Source: Bactericera cockerelli
Taxonomy: Eukaryota; Arthropoda; Insecta; Hemiptera; Triozidae
Direction of reading: 5' to 3'
NCBI GenBank assembly: GCA_024516035.1
Contig: CM044958.1
Span: forward strand, 25,496,727 to 25,560,726
DNA: 64,000 nt
Each line of letters starts with the position of its first letter. Position 1 is the first letter of the stretch. This document shows positions 42,333-53,850 of this stretch, piece after piece. The notes below the pieces were generated by a model. It searched no databases and was not told the DNA's origin. It saw only the letters and a program-made list of their open reading frames with translations. The translations under genes and the position numbers were made by a program.

Positions 42333-45300
42333 TTAATATAACAATCTTAGCCATGTCATGCTCAAGTAAAATATTGGATATGCATGAAAGTTCAATTTTA
42401 TGAGGCATTCAACTAAAAAAGAAGATTATGCAATCTAGCTGGTCATAACTCATTTTTTTTGGTTGAACATTTCTTTCAAATTCAAGGGCTTTTGTAGTTT
42501 AAATTGTAGTACAATGTAATGTAATTTTCCTTGTTGTTAATGTTAAAAATAAAATATAATTTGAACAACTAGAGCTAATAAACAATTTGAGTAAACATAT
42601 AAACTAATAATTACAACACTTCTATGACAAAACTAGGAGCTGTATTATGAAACAGGATTAGTAAATTTAAGCCTCAAATTTAATTGTGCACTGGTAGTCA
42701 ATTGGTTAAAGTGCTGGTCTGGTAATCCAAGTAGTGTAGGGATCCGTTGGTTCGAATCCCACCCAGTGCATGATTTTTTCCTCATTAATTTTAGTTTGTG
42801 ACCACATAATAAAGACTCTGAGGGTAAGGTGGTAGAAAATGCTTTGAGCATTAACCTTGTCTGGTGGTTACTTTCCACTAAAGAGTATTATTATTATTAT
42901 GATCAGCTGATTGATATGTCCAAGTTTACTCATACCTTGTGAGGAAAAATGAGTAGCTGCTTTAATGTGAGCAGTGACCAGTGTCAAAATTATGGACAAA
43001 TGAGTAAAGGGAAAACAGATAGTCACCTTCTCGCCAGTAGGTAAGGTAGCAATGTAGACATGTGACCACATAAGTATCCCAGTTGTATCCCTTTCTGAGC
43101 CTCCTCTCCAAGAGAAACCCTCTAGTGGAACATCATCAGTTCCCATCCAGTCTCCAGAGGTTGCCTCCTCAATGTATGTGAAGTTCATGTAACGGAGCAA
43201 GAAATCCAAGAGGAATGATTTTCCTTTTCTAAATGCACCTAGAGGACAACACAAAGAATGGTAATAAATAAGGATAGAATACATACAATAAAATAGTCAT
43301 TGCCAATTTGATTTTTAAGATTTAGTATAGAAAACAGAGAAATAGTTGAGAAGTTTGGTGGGAGGGATTAAATTTCCATATTTTTTACCTCCTATGCCAT
43401 ATGTCACTGGAAGAATGGGAGTAGTGTACTACCTATATTACTGTGGTTCTTGGACTCTAAAACTTTTACAATACAATATTCTCACTCATCCTGCTCTCTT
43501 AGTCTAAATAAAATCTCATTTATCTGTGCCAAAAGTAATATGATTTTATCTGAAAAATTAACAGTATGTTTACAACATGGTTTTACAGACATTAGTATCT
43601 AATCATCTTTGGTATAAAAAGAAAGCAAATAATCTTTGTGGCCACATGTGACACCTTACTTACCTGCTACTGACACCACTACAACATGTTTATCTTTGAC
43701 ATGATCTTGTAGTAAGATCCTTTCTAGTGCCTCGTGATCCAATATGAACTTGTGTTTCTCTTCAGACTTAACAATCTGAATTCCTCCATATGCAGGAGCT
43801 GCAGATGCATTGTGATCACCCATCATTATTTTATCACCTTCAACACAAGAAAAAAGATTTTTGTAAAAAATTATGACAAAATTTGTCCATTAAAAAAAAA
43901 AAAAAATATTTTTTCTAGTAACATCTAGGTCTAGTAGAAACTGTAAGCTTAGACCAAAATTTTGGCCTGATACCCAATTATTTACATTCACAAGAAATTA
44001 ATAAGTAGGTACCAAATAGAAAGAATACTTACATATTATTTTAAATAGTAAGGAGACTATACTCTTGTCACAAAATTGGGAATAAATAATTTCTCCAGGT
44101 GTTTGATTATTCTAGTTATTTCTGTCCACATTTTAATTTAGTGTAAGATATCTAACAAAAACTCATAGGACATTGTACCATTGACAGAATGAGAACTGAA
44201 TAAACTTTAGTGTGCCATCAATGCTGGCTTGAAAGGGCAAAATTGAAAAATAGTATTACAGCAAGGATCATGAAAAATATTATTACAGCAAGGGTTGATC
44301 ATCCCTTATCCTTTTGATGTGCTGTGAATGATCAAAAGTCCAAGTCAAGGGACAGTTCTTGTTCAATGTTCATATTAATAAATAAATAAATAAAGAGAAA
44401 AAATGAGTAGCTGCTTTAATGTAAGTAGCAACCAGTGGCAGAATTATAGGCAAAAATAAAAAAAATAAGATATTAGGATATTCAAAGATATGGAAAAGTC
44501 CTATAATTCTGTGCTATGCACTATAAATTGTGATAAATTGTTCATATTATATAATTTTAAGTGCTGGTGAACATTGTTTATAATGTTTTCAATGCCTCAG
44601 CCATCATGATGTAAAAGAACAAGAAAAAATATAAAATTGACCTTTTACTTTAACAATGAGTCTCCTACTGACTAGACTTGTGACTGTTGGAGCTATAATT
44701 AGTTTTGTTGTACCAATTACTTCATTTTGGCAAAAGTAATTTGCTCTCAAAAAATTGTGAATACACTGAAAGAAATTTCTTCAGAGAAAATGCTTTTTTT
44801 ACAACAGAAATAATCAGTCTACTAAGGTGCTGAACTAATGATCTTAGATTAAAATATTACATTCTTGAGTACTACACTTTTAGTTTTCCACTTGTAGAGC
44901 AGAAAGTATAAATAACTAAAAAGCAGTGGTCAAGAGTACAATTATTTAATCCAAGTTCATTAGTTCCAAGAATCTTCAAAGCCTGTGAATTAGTAAACAT
45001 ATCATCTAGGATTTTTTTGCTACAGAATCAGGTATATGAAATATTGATGATTTTTTCTTTATCAGGACCATTTTCTAGGTAGTTTTCTTTTAACTTTTTT
45101 GGTCCCTCAGAACCTTGATTGTTAATTATCTTGTAAATTATGACAGATATCCGAAAATAATATCTGAGAACTTTTTTGATATTATCTCTTAGTGCACGGC
45201 CACTATGGGGCACCCTACACCCTAGAGTCCCTAGACCCTGGTACCTAAAGCTTTACACAGATGATTTTTGGGATACTGTTGAGACTGCTTACATATAATC

Positions 45301-46633
45301 TTATGGTTGTATAAATTTACATGGTACCAGGGTCTAGGGCAAGGCTGCTCAACCAGTCAATCGCAGAGTGATTTTGGGTCCATCATGTCCAGAGAGTGAC
45401 ATTCTAGGAGTCTAGATCTCTAAAGTACAAAATGATTGTGAACTAGGTTTTGTGGCATCTCACACAAGTCAAAATTTGAGATCTCCTTTATTAACTCATG
45501 AGAATTAAAAGGAGGTTTTGTGACTTCTTGAAAATTTGAGGGGGGGGGGGGAGTTGATCGCGTTGATTATCTGAGACTTTATAGTAGATCTTCTTCTCTA
45601 AAGGTTGGGCACCCCTGGTCTAGGAGAACATTGTTTTTGTGCACTAACAAGTTACAGTTTACAAGATAATTGACATGGAAGAGCTAGGGAAACAAGAAAA
45701 TGCCTTAAATTTGAACTTCAAAGTACTTTTTTTAAAAATATTCCACAGCTGAATCACAGACTTCTGGTCACATTCTCACATTAGAATGTTAAATATGTAT
45801 CATACCTCATATTGGACAAAAATTGCAGTACAAAGCTTGCTTAAACTAGACATTAAAAACCAATGCACACAGTTTTTTGGTAATGAAAATGGAAGAATTA
45901 GAACTGAGTGTTGATTGTCTTTTTGAAGACTAAATAATGGAATTTAATATAATCTTACTACATAATATTTTACTACCTACTACCATGTATCTTCTTGCAA
46001 ACCTTCATAAATTAGTAGAAAATTCAGTATGGCAATGAATATTAGACCATTATTATTCATTAGATTTTCCAAAACCACTTAATAATCAGGAAATGAAAAT
46101 AGTTGCAACTAAACCCACAATACATGCAAACTCATGGAATAAATGACTTTACACTACCTACCTTGAAACCTACTCATAGTGAAATTACCTCATTGAGGTA
46201 CTTATTAATATTTAATGACTACTCTGTTTACATGAAAACTTGAAAGATACCAAGTTCCAACAAATCAAAATGACTGACAAAACAAAAAAAAATACTGAAG
46301 CTAAACATTTATGTGAGTGGGTTAAAATGGAATATCTTACAAAACATGAATCATCTCAATAAAACAAGAAATTATCTGTAACTTATCAGACTAGATTTTT
46401 TGAATGTGAAGTCTTGTGAGAAACACAAGGGCAGTGCAGAAAATACCTGAAAAGTTTGGCATCAATTCAAGTGTAACCGTTTTTCATGTCTTATCAATGG
46501 ATATCTTATCAGTGCCCTACGAGTTGGCATTTCAAGGGATTCTTATGAAATGAAAATTTCACTTACTGTTATCACTGGGTTTCGATGGTGTCTCTGTGAA
46601 ATCAGTGGAAGTAACTTTGACGAAGTCCGCCAT
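34437..46633 (-). CDS. atl: Atlastin, ER membrane-fusion GTPase, 10 exons, 578 aa
   Basis: Exons in transcript order: 46567-46633, 43664-43837, 43027-43238, 41945-42173, 41340-41555, 40427-40656, 36954-37130, 35666-35880, 35074-35140, 34437-34586. All have GT/AG and consistent phases, 1737 nt with stop. Atlastins tether and fuse ER tubules through GTP-driven dimerisation. The GTPase domain shows a P-loop GAFRKGKS (81-88), a switch-region DTQG (158-161) and the atlastin-type RD base-binding motif (229-230, LVRDW). A three-helix-bundle region spans about 300-435. Two closely spaced membrane segments lie near 460-503 in exon 8, followed by a cytosolic amphipathic tail ([20 protein letters not shown]). 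The length is close to fly and human atlastins. All key motifs are intact. I judge it a functional, full-length gene. Confidence 0.96.
35462..35652 (+). mobile_element. atl: LINE-type 3' tail (type B), copy 3
   Basis: GGTGGAAGAGATTGCCATTG continues GCAATAACCCCGCCCTTTAG, then TACATAATGTCC, CCTAATAAAGCG and ATAATAATA. It ends about 14 bp before exon 8 of atlastin, in the intron and antisense to the gene. Confidence 0.75.
35885..36950. other. Atlastin intron 7, no gene seen
   Basis: AT-rich. A plus-strand open frame at 36494-36802 has no recognisable content and is probably chance. Contains an A-run at 36890-36901. Confidence 0.5.
37209..37456 (+). mobile_element. Full-length 5S-rRNA-derived SINE with 8-bp target-site duplication
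   Basis: The head resembles 5S rRNA: GTTGAATACACCGGTTCCCT, GAACACCGAAGTTAAG and ACTTGGATGGGTGACC, matching the 5S internal promoter boxes. The body has CTCAGGCTGGGTGAGGTCAA, and the tail has GTAAAACCCCCGTCGTG, GTTGAAAGCGACGTTAAACC and an A-run. GTCATTGT at 37201-37208 and 37457-37464 is a perfect duplication. Partial relatives are at 15115, 25612 and possibly 58550. Inserted in atlastin intron 6. Confidence 0.9.
37577..39194. mobile_element. Long-TIR foldback element, 1.6 kb, arms about 396 bp
   Basis: Arms 37577-37972 and 38799-39194 are nearly identical inverted copies starting ACAGGGTGTCCCGTATACAG, flanked by TA. The 0.8 kb centre has no transposase and contains a nested type A LINE tail. 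A diverged single arm is at 55013-55413. Lies in atlastin intron 6. Confidence 0.88.
38400..38545 (-). mobile_element. LINE-type 3' tail with hairpin (type A), copy 2
   Basis: The minus strand reads GGTGGAAGAGAAAGCCACAA then GCTTTAACCTTGCCC. It continues to CATGTCCTG, AATAAAGTATT and an ATAATAAT end. Stem AAAGC/GCTTT. Nested in the centre of the foldback element 37577-39194. Confidence 0.7.
39455..40327. mobile_element. MITE, CAGGGTGTCTACT termini, with TAAAAT duplication
   Basis: CAGGGTGTCTACT at the left and its exact reverse complement at the right are directly flanked by TAAAAT (39449-39454 and 40328-40333). Near both ends are several copies of AAATTCCCTGACTTTTCC, and 40185-40260 holds a short tandem array of ATTCCCTGACTTATGGTG-type units. 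Non-coding, 873 bp. Ends about 100 bp from atlastin exon 6. Confidence 0.85.
41128..41312. repeat. Dispersed repeat, second copy of 79-258
   Basis: Begins with a T-run and AAGGAGAGGTGGTAAAATC and ends GATCCCGGAACCGTTCAAAA. It lies in intron 5 of atlastin, adjacent to exon 5. Confidence 0.6.
41573..41885. repeat. Dispersed repeat (AAAGATGAGTGTTTCACA family), copies 2 and 3
   Basis: A truncated copy (41573-41640) is followed by a fuller one (41640-41885). Both start from AAAGATGAGTGTTT. The fuller copy aligns with 32585-32845. Together they nearly fill atlastin intron 4. Confidence 0.75.
42286..42331. repeat. Poly(A) tract
   Basis: More than 40 consecutive A in atlastin intron 3. It could be a retroposon tail, but no body is identifiable next to it. 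Confidence 0.95.
42686..42900 (+). mobile_element. tRNA-derived SINE (CAGTGCA family), copy 3
   Basis: Same layout as 27251-27465: GTGCACTGGTAGTCAATTGG, B box GGTTCGAATCC, CCACCCAGTGCATGA, hairpin AAATGCTTTGAGCATT and (TTA)n tail. In atlastin intron 3, antisense to the gene. Confidence 0.85.
42917..43005 (+). mobile_element. SINE body fragment (TACCTTGTGAG family)
   Basis: CATACCTTGTGAGGAAAAAT continues GAGTAGCTGC, then GTGACCAGTGTCAAAATTAT. It matches the body of 20355-20600, directly after the SINE at 42686-42900. Confidence 0.6.
43838..46566. other. Atlastin intron 1, mostly unrecognised AT-rich sequence
   Basis: Contains a SINE fragment of the TACCTTGTGAG family at 44395-44525 (AATGAGTAGCTGCTTTAATG, GTGGCAGAATTATAGGC, CCTATAATTCTGTGC) and a G-run at 45540-45552. 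No coding exon was found; ORFs here are short and featureless. Confidence 0.55.
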
Positions 46634-48513
46634 GATCAGACTTACATCTACTAACTTTGAAAAGAACCAGAAAGTAGAGAACTACAATTTTTCGATGAAA
46701 AAATTCTACGTATAAAAAAATAAACAAAAATTAATTTTCAACAGCTGATTTCACTTTGTGAAATTCTTAATGGCTTTTAGTGCTGCGCTCTGTAGGACTT
46801 TAGTGGAACTGTAATTAAAAGACAGTGTTGCCTTGTTTCTATGAGGACTTGATGCTAGATTTTTTCAGAATGGTGTTAAAAATTATGCTAATTTTTAAAC
46901 GGTGATTTCGCGGAGATCGCCTCCGCGAAACCACTGGGTATGAAACGTGTCTGGGTACCAAACGTGATTTCATAGGGAGTGAACATCAATCTGGCGTCCA
47001 AAGAAAATTTTATTACTGATTCAGATTGCTAATGACCCGTAGATTTCAAATTTGTTTGAAGCCGACCCTTAGATTTTATCAGCTGACCGACAGGATTAGT
47101 TCAGTCTTGCTTTATTCTGAAGTAGGAGGCACCGGTCTGATAAGTACGACTTGAGAATTTCAGCAAGATTTTGAGGAAGAATTTCCTGTAGTTTGAAGTG
47201 CAGACCTTCTTGTCAAACTTTATCAAATGCTTGCTTGAGAAACGTCAAGAAAGATGGCAGAGATTGGGGAAGTATTGAGCTATAATCAAAAATCCATAAA
47301 TGGTACCTCACATCACCTTCTCTCAGCTCCCTTTACCCCCTAACTCCTTTCCCTCCCATTCTATATTTCAGGACTGTAAGGGTGAAATTAAAAGACAAAA
47401 TCAAGTTCTCAAGTACGAGTAATTACTAAGAAATTAATTAGGTTTTCCCCATCTAAGACAGTACCCAAATCGAGACTTAGCGCCCCACAGGTATTACAAA
47501 AACGTCTATTAATTTCGCCCTTTGTATGTTTAATTGTTTATGTTTACACTCTCATCCTCCTAAACAACTACATAACTATGCGAAAGAATTGGCTGCATCG
47601 CCTCTCACGCATTTTTCACCCTCTACTAAGTCATTCATTAATCAGACTATATATAATTAAATAATTTAATTATACATAAGTATAAATCAAAACATAAGTA
47701 ATTTCAATAATTTGTATTTTTTTTTTGAACTGTAATTTTAATAATTAAACATCTATGAAAATCAATTATTATTCTATACCTACTATTTATTTAATCTATT
47801 GCAAGAGGACCTAGAAAAATTGGGGGCTTAATCCTATAATATTTTACTGAAACTAAAAGAATTAAAATCTCATTCAGGTATGTACAACACAAATTTTATT
47901 ATTTTTACAGAGTTCAATGGAAGAACGAACTAACTTGAACTAATTTGTTAATAATTACCTATATGAACCTTGGATAAATCAAAAATTGATGTGAGCATCA
48001 CACGACTTTCTATTACTTAAATGAAAATAAAAGTCTCCATAACATACTGGCTGAATGTTTTTATTCTCTTGATTTCTGTCCCTAAAGTATTTCAAGAGTC
48101 AATGCATCGCAAAGTGTATATTAATAGCATTACTTTGTTGTCACTAGACCGAACCAATTTCATTTTAGTCTAACAGAAGACAATAGGATATTTTTTTCAG
48201 AGAAAAGCATTTTTTTTTGGTTTCACACTGAATATTAAGTATAATAAATAGAACCATAATTAAACCTTCGTAATTGGGTACCTAAATTTATTATTTATCT
48301 TTATTGAGATAGCAAAGTAAGAAACTGTGTACTTATGGCGAAGAGGGCAAGTCACAAATTGAAGGAACAATTTTTTGTGTGATGTTATAGCATAGAAAAG
48401 TTTTCACACAGAGGTAACAAGCGCTGTGTTGCCATGGTGACGACTCTGCGTGCTAGGAGCACACGAAACTGAAAGCAGAAAGTTTCGTTCAGTTGGCAGT
48501 CGGTTGTGTTCTG
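46634..48513. promoter_or_regulatory. Shared upstream region between divergent atlastin and Calx genes
   Basis: The coding starts at 46633 (minus) and 48514 (plus) face away from each other across 1.9 kb, so both proximal promoters probably lie here, unless unseen 5' UTR exons exist. No TATA or initiator was convincing. An in-frame TAG at 48454 bounds the Calx frame. The word GATGTGAGCATCACACGACT at about 47990 is a dispersed motif seen elsewhere. Confidence 0.4.
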
Positions 48514-50087
48514 ATGTGGCAGCTCGCGTGTATTGTCGTGCTTCTGCTAATACTTCCCGGGTTCAATATTGCTTTCGAAAACTCAACCCAGACGAGATGT
48601 CAAGATGGACTAATCCTTTCTTTCTGGGACACCGCGGCCAAGGAGATGACGGTGCTAGACCGCATCTCCCGCGGTATGGTCTATCTCTTACTACTCATCT
48701 ATTTTTTCCTCGGGGTGTCCATCATATCTGACAGGTTCATGAGTGCCATTGAAGTGATTACGTCTCAAGAGCGGGAGGTGAGCGTGACGAACAAAGCAGG
48801 AACAAGACACAAGGTGACCGTGCGGGTGTGGAACGAGACGGTCGCTAACCTCACGCTCATGGCCCTGGGCTCCTCCGCACCCGAGATCTTGCTGTCCGTT
48901 ATAGAGATATGGGGCAAGAACTTCTCCGCGGGCGAGTTGGGTCCCGGGACCATCGTAGGGTCGGCCGCGTACAACCTGTTCGTCATCATTGCGCTCTGCG
49001 TGGCGGTCATACCGGACGGCGAGGTGCGGAAGATCAAACACTTGCGCGTATTCTTCGTGACAGCCACATGGTCAGTGTTCGCGTACATCTGGCTCTACGC
49101 TATCCTGGCCTACTTTTCTCCTGGCATTGTAGAAGTGTGGGAGGGTCTCTTGACTTTCCTATTCTTTCCTGCCACTGTGCTCACAGCTTACTTTGCAGAC
49201 AAGAAGCTATCAAGCCACGAGTTTAAGAAGTTTCGCTTGAATAAGAATCGAATCATTGTGGCAGCTGAAAGTGGAGATATTGAAATGGACAAAGATGTGG
49301 AGGAGGAAGTGCTGGAGGAGAATGACACGATGAACTACGCCACCACACTAAGAGAGCTACGGCAGATGCATCCTCATTTGAAGATGGAGGAGTTAGAGAA
49401 GATGGCAGAGAATGAGATCATGAAGAGGGTACCGAAAAGTCGGGCGTTTTATCGAATCCAAGCGTCGCGTAACATAACGGGTAGCTTTCAGAGTGCAAGA
49501 AAAGAGAAGCCGCATCGCCCCACCTCACCCCTGCCTGAGCTGGGCGTGATGACAGGCGCTCGGGTCTTCTTCAAACCACAGTATTACACAGTACTGGAGA
49601 ATGTGGGTGAGTTTGAGGTGGTGGTAGCCAGGGAAGGGGATGTGTCAGGAGCGGTCACTGTGGAGTACGCCACGGAGGATGGAACAGCCCAGGCAGGCTC
49701 GGACTATGTGGGGGCAGCAGGCAAAATTGTGTTCCAGCCAGGGGAGCTGGAGCAGCGAATCAGGCTGCAAGTAATTGATGATGACGTGTTCGAGGAGGAT
49801 GAGTACTTCTTCGTCCACTTGACCAAGATCAAAGATGCCAAACTGGTGGCTCCCTCCAGCGCCACTGTGATGATACTAGACGATGATCATGCTGGATCCT
49901 TTGGGTTCCTGGAGACATCCTTGACGATAGCAGAATCAGTGGGGATGTATGAACTGGAGGTGGTGCGGAGTTGTGGCGCGCGTGGTACAGTGGAGGTGGG
50001 CTTCAGGACGCGGGACGACACTGCCAAGGCAGGGACTCACTATGTCCAGATGGAGGGCGCGCTAATCTTCCACAACGAGGAGACAAG
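48514..50087 (+). CDS. Calx: Na+/Ca2+ exchanger (Calx/NCX), first coding exon, partial
   Basis: The open frame extends upstream to 48493, but that codon is TTG. The first ATG after the in-frame TAG at 48454 is at 48514, and it opens a signal-peptide-like MWQLACIVVLLLILPGFNIA. Residues 1-524 contain an N-terminal NST sequon, the first transmembrane cluster with the alpha-1 repeat (ALGSSAPE 117-124; GPGTIVGSAAYNLF 143-156) and the TM5 end. The cytosolic loop follows, with Calx-beta 1 (DDD at 422-424, DDDHAG at 456-461) and the start of Calx-beta 2. The exchanger moves Ca2+ out of the cell against Na+ entry. The exon ends ACAAG|GTAAGA at the conserved large-exon boundary of NCX genes. The second half must lie beyond 64000. 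Confidence 0.94.
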
Positions 50088-50664
50088 GTAAGACATCCTA
50101 CATAGCTAGGAGCTGGTCATCAATCATATTATCTCTCTTCTCTGTCACTAATCTTTCACAGGTCAAGAAAGTAATTTTCTTTAAATTACTTTGGTGGCAG
50201 GCCACAAAGGTGTCTCCAACAGAATTTCTCAGGAAAAAAGAGCAAATCTCAATTAGGATTATTAGGAAGACAGATGACTAACACAGTTTTCTAAGTTTGG
50301 GAGGAGGAGATGAGATTATCATAATTTAATTTAGTTGCCAAGGTGCAGAACTCCGTGTAATGATTGAGCACTTGAGGGAGTTGGAAACGTGCAGATATAA
50401 TTAGCGAGCTTGGAACATACGCGGGAGGGAATATAATCCCCAAGTACACAACGAGATAAATCGTGTTCCACACGTTATGTTGTCAGTAAGCCCAAGAAAT
50501 ACTTCGTGCTCAACATAATAAAACTCACATGAATGTGAGGATACTAAAGGCAATAGACTAAACATGGGTCCGCTCTCAGCGCGGATTTTATAATTTTATT
50601 AATTTTAGGCATGCAAACTCAAATTATAGCTTTCACTCCGAAAAACAAAAGCTGAGCTTGTCAA

Positions 50665-50745
50665 GGGTAGGTAATCTAGGTATGTTCATGGGTAATGTAG
50701 GTATGTACTTGGGTAATGTAGGTATGAACTTGGGTAATGTAGGTA
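50665..50745. repeat. Short tandem repeat of GGTAATGTAGGTATG units
   Basis: TTGGGTAATGTAGGTATG-type units of about 25 bp are repeated about three to four times, with variation, ending near TATGCACTATTAC. Confidence 0.75.
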
Positions 50746-51460
50746 TGCACTATTACTAAGAATATTATTTAGATCGTTAACAACGACAGGTGGGTTTGAA
50801 AATAGGATTTTTTCTAGGTAACTACTATCACGTGGGTTATCAAATCAAAGGACCTGATGGGCTGAGTACAATTAAAAAAAAAAAAAATATTGGTTCATCC
50901 GGTTCAGCAGGTGGCCTTCTGTGGGCAACTTAGGGCAACTTGCTTAGGATGGTTAAGAATAATATAATGATCTGGGGTTTCAAATGAAAGAGTGCATATT
51001 GCACATGTGTAATGTGTATATCATTGACACAACAAGACCTGCAGGAGGCTAACCTTGGGGTCCCAGGAGGCCGAATCCGGCATCAAAATACAAATTGAGC
51101 GCAGCAAAATTATAAAACTACTGCTGAAACATTATCTTCTTTTCTCTTGTTATTTTCTCTAAATTTAATATTTTTATTTAGCAAAATATTTGGAATGTAA
51201 GCCAACTTTGTATTTGTACATTCATTCTTCCAGCTCATTTCCATTTGTTATGCATAATGTATGAACCTACATTTTCGTATAAAAAGCACTGATATTCCCC
51301 AAAAACACCACTCTGTTATTACAAAACGGCGAACGCCTACTAAAAAAATGAGTTGGTAATAATGGTAAAAATTAATGATATCAAAAATAAAAAAAAATTA
51401 CCTCCTCGCTTTCTTTTTCTTTACACTGTCTATCTAGGTACATTTGTTAATCTTGTGTTA

Positions 51461-51687
51461 TCTTTATTTTTTCTTGCTAGGGATTATCCCTAACTTTAGA
51501 TTCCTTCTTTAGTTTTACTTGTCGAACTGTGATAAAAACTGGCGGTCGGAGTATGATTTTCCTGAACTTGTTTGAATTTTGAATCGAGAAAATTACAGCG
51601 CGACCACTCGTTTTTATTGCCGTTCAACAATCAAAACTTAAAGAGTAATCAAGTTTGGAATAACACCTAGCAAAGATAAAGAAAGAT
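51461..51687. mobile_element. Foldback MITE, copy A
   Basis: The left and right halves mirror each other: TTGCTAGGGATTATCCCTAA against the reverse of TTGCTAGGTGTTATTCCAAA, and TAAAAACTGGCGGTCG against TAAAAACGAGTGGTCG. A related copy in opposite orientation is at 54722-54945. Non-coding. Confidence 0.7.
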
Positions 51688-53089
51688 AAGTTAAGAGGAA
51701 CATAAATTTTGAGTTGAATAGGTATAAAATATAAATTTTCCAAGTTGGAACTTCAAGGGTCTGGGGGTGTAAGAGTTTTTCATACTAAAATAAGAAAACG
51801 TCTTCCTCTCCTTGTAATTGGGTTATTGGAAATTTTGTTATTTTTATGGACGAGAAAAGCTCTTTAGATTTTACAACGCCTACTTCTTTCTGCTGACGAT
51901 GACTCTTTTGGGAGAAAATCAAAAAGCATAACGGACCTGAAAGGTAATAAGATATTTAGAAAAAATGAGACTCCCTCCTCCTTATCTATTCATTTTTGTG
52001 TCACTCATAACTTTAGTGATCGAGCGTGTACCTCTCTTTTGTAGCAAATAATTGCAACTTTACTGTTGCTAGATAAGGTTTATCTAGCTTTTTTTGGGGG
52101 GAGCAGCTCCCCTACCTGTATGGTTCCATTCTCTTCTATTTAATTTGTTCCTGATCTACTTTGAGTGCGGCATCCAGTTAATCATCCAAGTCAGGTCTTT
52201 CACCTCCCTGTCTTGTGGCTCCTCACAAGGTCTAACGGGGGAAAATTTATAATTCGTTATTTTTACCGTTGTAGAAATACCTACGGTAAATTTTTCTCTC
52301 TGTGAACTCTATGATTTTCGCAAATAGTTTGTTAAAAAGGAAGATAGAATGAAAAAGAGGGAGAATCTAACATGACCAAAGATAGTTTCATGAGATGAGT
52401 GAGACGTGGCTTGGTTACAGATAAAAGAGAGAGAGAAGAACACAAGCCAAGAATGAAAGTCAATTGAGAGTTAAGATGGATATCTTAGCTAAAGCAACTA
52501 ATTGACAGAGGATTAGAGGAAACGTGAAAGTGGAAGGGAAAGCAAATAAGGAAAAGGAAATAGATCGAAGGGACGAAGAAAATGAGAAGGAGGAGAGCTT
52601 GTATACATAAAAAAGAAGATTAAAAAAACTGAAATTGAAAATCTAGCTTTGTTTAACTATTTGTAATATTTAAACTTCTGTCCGAAGTTTATATTACTAA
52701 TAGTTATTAAAACAGCTACGGTTTAAATAGAAATCTTAATAAATATTATAGAATTTGTAGGGAAGCCAGTGCAAGTTTTATTGAGTAAACAATATTGTGA
52801 ACGATATAAAATTAAAGATTAAAAGAAGAGATATTAAAGTTGGTTCAGACATAGAAAAAACTGATGTCAGTACAAGAGGTAGAAAAATATTTCATATCCT
52901 CACTCATTCCTCTAGAAGTGGCGGTTATGCTGGATAGAGAGATGAGAGTCATCCTTTGTACATAGTTATCGTATTATAGCTGAGCTTTTGAGGGCATTCA
53001 ACATTTTCCACAAGAATAGATATTGGAGAGCTTGTTCGGATTTTCTGCTAGAAAGATTACTATTACGAGAGATAGATAGTGTGCGTGAG

Positions 53090-53135
53090 AGAGATATAGA
53101 GTGAGTGAGAGGGAGAGAGAGAGAGATAGAAGGGT
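53090..53135. repeat. (GA)n-rich tract
   Basis: Interrupted GAGAGAGATA units. Confidence 0.8.
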
Positions 53136-53284
53136 AAAGATTGTTGGAATATTTTATTTCTCGAGACAACACATTTAATGAATTTATTCTAGTTTTTCTA
53201 AATTGAAAAAATAATGAAAATATCAAAAACCGTATTCCAGCAGAGCTACAATCCCACTGAAGTGAAAGTTTCAATTAAAAAATA

Positions 53285-53850
53285 CACTGCCAATTATGGA
53301 CACAATACTTCCTCGTGATTGGTTCACATCCACTTGCCAATTTTGAGATTTTACACTAAATCACTAATACCTCCAAAACTTATTAAAAAAAAAAATACAT
53401 TTTCTTTCAGAAACAAACACACTACTTCCGATTTCTAATAATACAAATTTTAAGGAAGTAATAATTACGAATGCACTGTGTAAAACACTAATACACCTAT
53501 AGATATAATTTTTTCTTTCGAAATCGGGTATCTGGTTCACGAGATCTAAGTAAAAATAAGCGTATAGGTGAAAAGTTAGAGGTCAGGCGCATAGTCTCTA
53601 TGTAAAAGAACAGCTAGTGCGAAGTTAATGAATTTTAAATGGGAACATCTACAATACGTCTCCAATATTTGTACAAAATTTCGTTGAAATCCGTTCAGTA
53701 GTTTCAGAGATTTCCGCGTTACAAGGAATGTATTTTACAGATAGACACAAAACCAAAGTTTCCCAGGAGCAATTTTTTTTTTACTAAAACGAAAACAATA
53801 CTTCGAATATCTAATATTAGAAATTTGTCGGAAGTAATAATGTCATAAAA
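53285..53850 (-). repeat. Dispersed repeat related to 28331-29821, one end preserved
   Basis: Starts CACTGCCAATTATGGACACA like the right TIR of the 28331 element and is collinear with it in reverse for about 570 bp (GTTAGAGGTCAGGCGCATAG, AGCTAGTGCGAAGTTAATGA, TTTCAGAGATTTCCGCGTTA). The opposite TIR was not found. Confidence 0.65.

Noticed and set aside
48493..48513. Seven extra N-terminal residues of the Calx frame
   Set aside because: They start from TTG; the ATG at 48514 gives a normal signal peptide and follows an in-frame stop closely.
48450..49226. Several ORFs overlapping the Calx exon in other frames and on the minus strand
   Set aside because: GC-rich coding exon shadows; the plus frame from 48514 carries all exchanger motifs.
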